Below are positions 1-6,000 of a stretch of DNA of 11,713 bases, piece after piece (the stretch's first letter is position 1; every line of letters starts with the position of its first letter). The DNA is taken from NCBI GenBank assembly GCA_946886545.1, contig CAMPIU010000051.1, positions 1-11,713 of the forward strand, written 5' to 3'. The position numbers and the translations under genes were made by a program. The stretch is from an uncultured Flavobacteriales bacterium. Its GTDB lineage: Bacteria; Bacteroidota; Bacteroidia; Flavobacteriales; Crocinitomicaceae. A model generated the notes under the pieces. That model searched no databases and was not told the origin of the DNA. It saw only the letters and a list, made by a program, of their open reading frames with translations.

Positions 1-21
1 CTGCTAAATCGATGTAAGCCT

Positions 22-29
22 TATATTTG
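22..29 (+). promoter_or_regulatory. Probable -7 promoter element of folD
   Basis: TATATTTG matches the Bacteroidota sigma-ABfr -7 consensus TAnnTTTG exactly and ends 16 bases before the folD ATG. The -33 TTG element would fall at about position 1, where only CTG is present, so that half is weak or cut by the window edge. No Shine-Dalgarno sequence is seen before the ATG; the leader is A-rich, as is common in this phylum. Confidence 0.5.
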
Positions 30-45
30 CACAAAAAATCACGAT

Positions 46-924
46 ATGCAGATACTTAACGGGAAAGAAACAGCTGAGATAATCAGAAAAGAACTAGCAA
101 TTCAAGTGAAAGAGCGCAAGGCTGCAGGTCGGAAAATCCCTCATTTGGCTGCTATTTTGGTTGGCAATGACGGTGGTTCGGTTACCTACGTGAACAATAA
201 ATTGAAATCATGTGAGGAGATCGGTTTTGAAAGTACTTTGATCCGCTATGATGATTCTGTTTCGGAAGAAGTGCTTCTAAACAAGGTGATTGCCTTAAAT
301 GAAGATAAAAGTATCGATGGATTTATCGTCCAGTTGCCACTTCCACCTCATATTGATGAGATGAAAGTTACCTTGACAATTGACCCGAAAAAAGATGTGG
401 ATGGATTTCATCCGATCAATGTAGGGAACATGATGTTGAATATTCCGGGGTTTGTTCCTGCAACACCGGCCGGAATTGTTGAATTAATGCGCCGTTACAA
501 GATTAAAACTGCCGGTAAAAATTGTGTAGTTGTAGGACGAAGCAATATTGTAGGAACTCCATTAAGCTTGCTTTTGGGTAAGAATACTGATCCGGGAAAT
601 TGTACCGTAACACTTGTCCATTCAAAATCTGAAAATATTAAGGAAATTTGTTCCCAGGCAGATATTTTGGTTGCCGCAGTTGGTATTCCGGGCTTCATTA
701 CAGCTGACATGGTAAAAGAAGGAGCCGTTGTGATCGACGTGGGAACAACACGTATTGAAGACGCTACCAGAGAAAGAGGGTGGAGATTGGCCGGTGACGT
801 AGATTTTAAAGAAGTTGCTCCTAAAACTTCTGCAATTACTCCGGTTCCGGGTGGAGTAGGACCAATGACAATTGCTTCTTTGATGATCAATACATTGAAA
901 GCAATGGAGTTGAAAGGAAAGTAA
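46..924 (+). CDS. folD: Bifunctional methylenetetrahydrofolate dehydrogenase / methenyltetrahydrofolate cyclohydrolase FolD
   Basis: FolD oxidises 5,10-methylene-THF to 5,10-methenyl-THF with NADP+ and hydrolyses that to 10-formyl-THF, feeding purine and formyl-Met-tRNA synthesis in the cytosol. The 292-residue length is normal for the family. Visible signatures are the catalytic Tyr48 and Lys52 in [16 protein letters not shown], the QLPLP substrate loop, [10 protein letters not shown], the [11 protein letters not shown] motif (PCTP in many homologues), the Rossmann segment [16 protein letters not shown] near residue 162, and the C-terminal signature [17 protein letters not shown]. The ATG at 46 is the first in frame and lies 16 bases after a good -7 element. 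The gene appears monocistronic: it ends at a palindromic terminator and converges on the next gene. Nothing looks damaged. Confidence 0.97.
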   Translation: MQILNGKETAEIIRKELAIQVKERKAAGRKIPHLAAILVGNDGGSVTYVNNKLKSCEEIGFESTLIRYDDSVSEEVLLNKVIALNEDKSIDGFIVQLPLPPHIDEMKVTLTIDPKKDVDGFHPINVGNMMLNIPGFVPATPAGIVELMRRYKIKTAGKNCVVVGRSNIVGTPLSLLLGKNTDPGNCTVTLVHSKSENIKEICSQADILVAAVGIPGFITADMVKEGAVVIDVGTTRIEDATRERGWRLAGDVDFKEVAPKTSAITPVPGGVGPMTIASLMINTLKAMELKGK

Positions 925-969
925 TCTGAAATGTAAGGGTGAAAAATTTTTCACCCTTACATTTCAGAT
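924..969. terminator. Bidirectional terminator: perfect 46-bp palindrome
   Basis: Positions 924-946 are exactly complementary to 947-969, giving 23-bp arms with no mismatch or spacer. The core is GGGTGAAAAA followed by TTTTTCACCC, flanked by TGTAA/TTACA and CTGAAA/TTTCAG. It begins at the last base of the folD stop codon and ends two bases before the stop of the leftward oxidoreductase gene (972-974), so it fills the whole convergent gap. It is symmetric and can form a hairpin in either transcript. A long U-tract after the stem is absent; only TTACATTT follows the GC core. The terminator role is therefore inferred from position and symmetry. Confidence 0.85.
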
Positions 970-971
970 CA

Positions 972-2465
972 TTATAGTCGCTCTAGCGGTGTTTTTACAC
1001 CGTCGACCAAAGAATAGCAAGCCAGTTTGTCTTTGAATACGGAAGATTTAAATAAGGAACGGTTTAAAAGCATTCTCACACATTCCTGGATTCCTTCTGC
1101 AATGGAAGGATGCGGGTGAACCAGTTCCGCAATGACATGAATGGGGAGTCCCAGTTTCATGATCAAACCAATGGTTTGAATAGCCGTAGAAGCATGTTCA
1201 CCAACCGCACGCATGCCGAGAACTTTCATATCACTGTCATTCGTAACGATAATCTTGAAAAAGCCTTCGGTTTTTCTCATGGCTATTGCCCTGGCGATTA
1301 CGGAGTAATCAATTTTGACCACTTTTACAGGGATATTCTTTTCAAGGCATTGCATCTCGTTAATTCCGACAGCAGCAACCTCCGGTTGCAGAAACATAAT
1401 CGTACAGACATTGTCATAACTTAAACGTTCGCGAATCGTTCCAAAAGCTCTTTCAACCGCATGTCTGGCCTCAATTTCACCCATGTTTACCAGTGCAATT
1501 CTACCGGAAACATCACCAACTGCATAAATATGCGGAACATTCGTAACCGTATCATCATCACCGATATGTTGCCCGCGTTTAGACATTAAAACGCCGGCAT
1601 TTTCCATCTTTAAATTCTCAATATTGGGCACACGACCAATAGAAAGAAGAGCTTTTTCAACCCGGATGACCTCTCGTGTACCATCCGGATAACTCAATTC
1701 GTATTCGACTTCGTTACCCAGATTTTCCAGTCTTTCCAACTGCGCATTGTGATGGATCGTAACTCCTTTTTCCTCCAGGTTCCGACTAACAATATCCGTT
1801 ATATCGGTATCTTCAAATGGAAGTATCCGGTCAGCACGATCGATCAGATAAACCTTTGTTTTTCCAAAATTAGAGAAGATAGTTGCATATTCACAACCAA
1901 TTACCCCGGCTCCTACGATCACTAGGCTTTTGGGATAATCCTTCAGGTTTTCGATTCCGTCGCTGGTGAAAATGGTTTGTTCGTCCACTTTGACGTCTTT
2001 CATTTTGCGTGGTCTGCTTCCACTGGCAATGATGATATTTTCTCCGTAGACTACCTTGCGGTCTCCATCATTCTGAACGATTTCGATTTCGTGTGGAGAA
2101 ATGAAGCTTGCGGTTCCCCGTTCATAGCTAAGCAATTTATCCATTGTCTCAGTCTGGAGAAGCTTTAAGTGGCAGGAATACTGAAATTTACGTTCAAAAA
2201 CGGCTTCATCAACAGTAGCATCCACATCTTGCCAGGAAAGGTAGAATTTCTCTCGTCCTTTACCGCTGATCGTATCATTTACAGAAGCGATTTTTTGGGA
2301 AATCTCCCACAATGTTTTTGATGACAGGGCGCCGTTATAAACTCCGGCACCACCAACCCGGTCCTTTTCAATCAAGCAAACACGTTTTCCATAATCGATC
2401 CCGCGCATTGCTGCTGCATAACCTGCCGGTCCACCACCTATAACAATTAAATCAAATTTTTCCAT
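972..2465 (-). CDS. FAD/NAD(P)-dependent oxidoreductase, dihydrolipoyl-dehydrogenase/SthA fold, lacking both redox cysteines
   Basis: This 497-residue protein has the full class I pyridine nucleotide-disulfide oxidoreductase layout: an N-terminal FAD site GGGPAG (residues 10-15), an NAD(P) Rossmann site VGAGVIGCEYA (about 180-195), the second FAD motif IYAVGD, and a C-terminal dimerisation domain with the His-Glu dyad in HPHPSIAE (H452, E457). The usual CxxxxC redox motif, GG(T)CxNxGCxPSK, is replaced by GGAGVYNGALSSK, with Gly41 and Ala46 in place of both cysteines. It cannot run the normal dithiol-disulfide cycle. A flavin-only activity such as hydride transfer between pyridine nucleotides or a quinone/diaphorase reaction is possible. 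SthA transhydrogenase has also lost one of these cysteines. About 35 extra residues follow the usual family end. It is transcribed leftward from the intergenic region shared with the YkgJ-type gene. Fold assignment is firm; substrate is unknown. Confidence 0.9.
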   Translation of the reverse strand: MEKFDLIVIGGGPAGYAAAMRGIDYGKRVCLIEKDRVGGAGVYNGALSSKTLWEISQKIASVNDTISGKGREKFYLSWQDVDATVDEAVFERKFQYSCHLKLLQTETMDKLLSYERGTASFISPHEIEIVQNDGDRKVVYGENIIIASGSRPRKMKDVKVDEQTIFTSDGIENLKDYPKSLVIVGAGVIGCEYATIFSNFGKTKVYLIDRADRILPFEDTDITDIVSRNLEEKGVTIHHNAQLERLENLGNEVEYELSYPDGTREVIRVEKALLSIGRVPNIENLKMENAGVLMSKRGQHIGDDDTVTNVPHIYAVGDVSGRIALVNMGEIEARHAVERAFGTIRERLSYDNVCTIMFLQPEVAAVGINEMQCLEKNIPVKVVKIDYSVIARAIAMRKTEGFFKIIVTNDSDMKVLGMRAVGEHASTAIQTIGLIMKLGLPIHVIAELVHPHPSIAEGIQECVRMLLNRSLFKSSVFKDKLACYSLVDGVKTPLERL

Positions 2466-2477
2466 AAGTATCTTGGA

Positions 2478-2485
2478 CTAAATTA
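2478..2485 (-). promoter_or_regulatory. Possible -7 element of the leftward oxidoreductase gene
   Basis: Read on the minus strand this is TAATTTAG, which matches TAnnTTTG at all fixed positions but one. It lies 12 bases upstream of the ATG (complement of 2463-2465). No clear -33 TTG is found at the expected distance, so this is a weak candidate. It sits in the 65-base divergent region 2466-2530. Confidence 0.3.
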
Positions 2486-2518
2486 AGCAATACTTTAAAA
2501 TTCAGCATCGGTTTCTGT

Positions 2519-2526
2519 TAATTTTG
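2519..2526 (+). promoter_or_regulatory. Probable -7 element giving a near-leaderless YkgJ-type mRNA
   Basis: TAATTTTG matches TAnnTTTG exactly and ends only four bases before the ATG at 2531. Transcription would be expected to start at or within a few bases of the start codon. The -33 half is poor: only CTTTA is seen near 2493-2497. There is no Shine-Dalgarno sequence. Confidence 0.45.
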
Positions 2527-2530
2527 TAGG

Positions 2531-3013
2531 ATGAATTTGAAAGAACTGATTGATTACGGAAAGGCCGAGAAGGAATTCTTTACCAAGTGGATTAAAAAAG
2601 CCAAAAAGGCAAACAATCGAAACCTGGATGAACAATTCCACCAGCTACATAACGATGCCTTTCGTAAAATTGACTGTTTGGCTTGTGCAAATTGTTGCAA
2701 AACGACCAGCCCGATTTTCAGGGATGTGGATATCAAACGTCTATCGAAACGGTTACGCTTGACAGAAAGTAAATTCATCGATACCTATTTGAAAATGGAT
2801 GAAGACCGGGATTATGTTCTCCGTACAGCCCCATGTCCTTTCTTGGGTGAAGATAATTATTGTTCAGTTTACGAGGATAGACCCCTGGCTTGCAGAGAAT
2901 ATCCGCATACCGATCGAAAGAATATGTATCAAATTTTAGATTTAACAAGAAAGAACATGGAAGTCTGTCCTGCTGTAAGTTTTGTCATGCGGGAAATATC
3001 TAAAAAAATATAA
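2531..3013 (+). CDS. YkgJ-type cysteine-cluster protein
   Basis: This 160-residue cytosolic protein belongs to the YkgJ / putative zinc- or iron-chelating CxxCxxCC family. It has eight cysteines: C49, C52, C55 and C56 in CLACANCC, then C102 and C111 in CPFLGEDNYCSVYEDRPLAC, C121 in the ACREYP motif, and C146 near the end (EVCPAVSF). The CxxCxxCC cluster, the CPFL...CxVY...RPxxCR signature and the late CP are the family hallmarks. They probably bind a metal ion or an Fe-S cluster. The N-terminal 45 residues are Lys-rich and helical. The biochemical role of the family is not settled. The gene is divergent from the flavoprotein oxidoreductase across 65 bases. Whether the two are functionally linked is unknown. 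Confidence 0.85.
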   Translation: MNLKELIDYGKAEKEFFTKWIKKAKKANNRNLDEQFHQLHNDAFRKIDCLACANCCKTTSPIFRDVDIKRLSKRLRLTESKFIDTYLKMDEDRDYVLRTAPCPFLGEDNYCSVYEDRPLACREYPHTDRKNMYQILDLTRKNMEVCPAVSFVMREISKKI

Positions 3014-3080
3014 CAAAAATTACAACCTTTTGTATAATTTGGCGTCTCTTTATAGAACTAGTTTTATCCAATTTTATAGC
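3014..3080 (+). promoter_or_regulatory. Intergenic leader upstream of the giant adhesin gene
   Basis: This 67-base AT-rich gap separates the YkgJ-type stop from the preferred adhesin ATG. It holds a TATAATTTGG stretch at 3033-3042 that resembles the -7 element but has the wrong internal spacing by one base (TA, three bases, TTTG). If used, it gives a leader of about 30 bases. No hairpin terminator for the upstream gene was seen, so read-through is possible. Confidence 0.3.
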
Positions 3081-6000
3081 ATGAGGTCTACACTTCTCTC
3101 CATAATACTACTATTTGTTTCTACTCTTACATTTAGTCAGCAAGCCAAAAACGGAAATTATACCGTCACAGCAGCAGGAACAGTTCTAAACGCTTATACC
3201 AGTGTCACTGCGAATGTGGCTGCAAATGCGACATCGATTCAGGTTGCAAACAATACACTGATCAATGGTCCTGTTCTTACAACTGCATTAGCTGCAGGAG
3301 ATTTGATCTTAATTATCCAGATGCAGGGAGCTGATATGGACATCAGAACTGATCCTATTTTTTGGCCGGGAAATTATACACTTTCCAATTCAGCTATGGG
3401 AGATTTGGCGAATATGGATAATTATCGTCCGGATTGGGGGACAGTAACCAATTATAACAATGCCGGAAAATATGAATATGCCGAAGTCCTTTCGGTTTCT
3501 GCCGGAAACATTAATGTAAGATGCGCTCTGAAAAATGCGTATACTTCAACAGGACATGTGCAGGTGGTTCGAGTGCCTCGAATTGAAAATTTATCTCTGA
3601 ATGCAAATACTTCCATTATACCTCTTGCCTGGAATGGTACTGTAGGTGGGATTGTTGCTTTGGAAATAAATGGAATTTTGACATTTGGAACAAATTCCAG
3701 AATTAATACGTCAGGCTATGGTTTTAGAGGAGGCATAACAGATAATACGAGTGGGGGACCTGCTGGGTCTGCCACTCAAAAAGGGAAGCCGGGATATTCT
3801 ACTGCTAATGAAGGGTCTGAAAAAGGAGAAGGAATTGGTGGCTCTGCGGCTAATGAGTATACCACACTTTATTCGCGATATGGATTAGGTGCACCTGCAA
3901 ATGGTGGTGGCGGTGGAAATTATAAAAATGCTGGCGGCGGAGGTGGTTCCAATGTAGGATCCGGAATGTATAACGGAAAAGGAGTTGCTACGGCCGGTTA
4001 CGCTGCATTTTGGAACTTGGAAACTGCAGGAATGGCCACTACACCCAGTTCCGGCGGAGGACGTGGAGGATATTCCGGTGCACAAAGTGATCAGAATGAA
4101 GCAACACTTGGTCCGAATAATGCTGCCTGGTCCGGAGATTATAGAAGAACAGAAGGTGGGCTTGGAGGGCATCCCTTAACCTATGATGTGACTCGTGCTT
4201 TTATGGGCGGCGGCGGCGGTGCTGGAGAAATGGACCAAAGTCAGGGCGGAAGCGGCGGAGCCGGAGGTGGAATGGTCTTTATACAATCCTACGGAAGTAT
4301 CACAGGAACCGGTATTATTGAAGCGAATGGAGCAAATGGTCAAAATTCAAATCCAACGAATACTCCGAATCCCGGAGCTTTTTCTAATACAAAATTAGGT
4401 GTTGACGGGGCAGGCGGAGCAGGTGGTGGCGGAGCAATCATTGTGTCAAATGGAACAGCTCTCCCAAATACAGTGACTTTAAATGCCAACGGTGGAACAG
4501 GTGGGAATAATGCCCTGTCATATGGTGGTTTTGCTTCAGGCCTAGAAGCTGATGGTCCGGGCGGTGGCGGTGGTGGCGGTATGATTGCCTTCACTTCAGG
4601 AACACCTGTTCAAACGGTTACCGGTGGAGCAAATGGGATTGTTACGGTAGTTGGAACGACAAGTATTGTAGCAAACTTCCCTCCAAATGGAGCAACGGGT
4701 GGTGCGGCAGGACAAAGCTCATTACCTCAAACATATTACAATCTAATCCCTAACAATACCACTATTTGCAGTGGAAATACAGCAAATCTTTCTGTGACGG
4801 TTCAAGGGACCTTGCCGGCGCCGATAACAAATGCAAACATTACCTGGTATACATCTTATACGGGAAATACTTCGGTAGGAACGGGACTTACTTTTACAAC
4901 ACCGGTTTTAACAACGACAACAACTTATTATGTCGGATTTTGTCCTAACGGAACATTCAGAGTGCCGGTTACCGTTACGGTTGGCGGACCAACTATTTCC
5001 GGAACAGCTGTTGTAACAAATGCAACATGTTCTTCAGGCGGTTCAATAACCGGCTTAACAACTTCCGGTGGAGCACCGACACCCGTAATTACCTGGAACG
5101 GAGTGGTAACACCTTCAATGGACTTATCTGGGGCATCAGCGGGATCTTATACGGTTATAGTCACTGATGGAGTTGGTTGTACAGCTACTTCCGGACCATA
5201 TATTATCGGAACTTCAGGTGGTCCTGCGATCAATTCTACGAACATGGTTGTGACCAATGCATCCTGTTTAGGCGGTGGCGGCTCAATTACCGGGATTACC
5301 GCAACAGGAACAGGGCTTACTTATAGTTGGAATTCAGGAGCTTATTCCACATTGAATATTTCAGGTTTAAATACAGGAAATTACAGTTTGGTAGTTACCG
5401 ATAATAATGGATGTACGGCTTCTCTCGGACCAATTAATGTAGGACAAAATCCCGGACCAACGATTAATACGACCAATATGCTTGTTACAGGAACTTCCTG
5501 TGGTGCAAATAATGGAAGTATAAGCGGAATTTCAGCAACCGGTACCGGTTTAACTTATCAATGGAATGGAATAAGTTCGCCAACATTAGATCAAAGTAAT
5601 CTTGCTTCAGGAAATTATAACTTAGTTGTGACGGATAACGTCGGTTGTACCGCTTCTGCCGGACCAATTGCAATTGGTGCTTCAAGTGCACCTGTAATTA
5701 ACGCTGCTTCAATAGCAATAACTCATGCGCATTGCGGGCAATCAGATGGAGCTATTTCCGGTATTACAGTTTCCGGAGGACAAGCGGCATATACTTATTC
5801 CTGGAATTCAGGGGCGTATACAACATTGAATTTAAATGCAATTCCTGCAGGAAATTATACCTTGACAGTTACGGATAACCTCGGATGTACAGCGAACGCA
5901 GGTCCTTTTACTGTGAATGATATTGCGGGGCCAGTCATTAACAGCACCAATGTGGTAATTACTGATGAGACTTGTGCAGGTAACGACGGGTCAATTACCG

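Noticed and set aside
495..890. Reverse-strand open frame of 131 codons opposite folD
   Set aside because: folD is fully supported by family motifs across this stretch, and the antisense product has no recognisable features.
2982..3080. Upstream 33-codon extension of the adhesin frame into the YkgJ-type gene
   Set aside because: The extension overlaps a well-supported gene and would bury the signal peptide that begins cleanly at ATG 3081.
3885..4172. Reverse-strand open frame inside the glycine-rich region
   Set aside because: It arises from Gly-codon composition (ggn on one strand gives ncc on the other). Low-complexity product, no start context.
4340..4594. Reverse-strand proline-rich open frame
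   Set aside because: Complement of the Gly clusters; the Pro runs mirror GGGGG codons, so it is a shadow of the adhesin frame.
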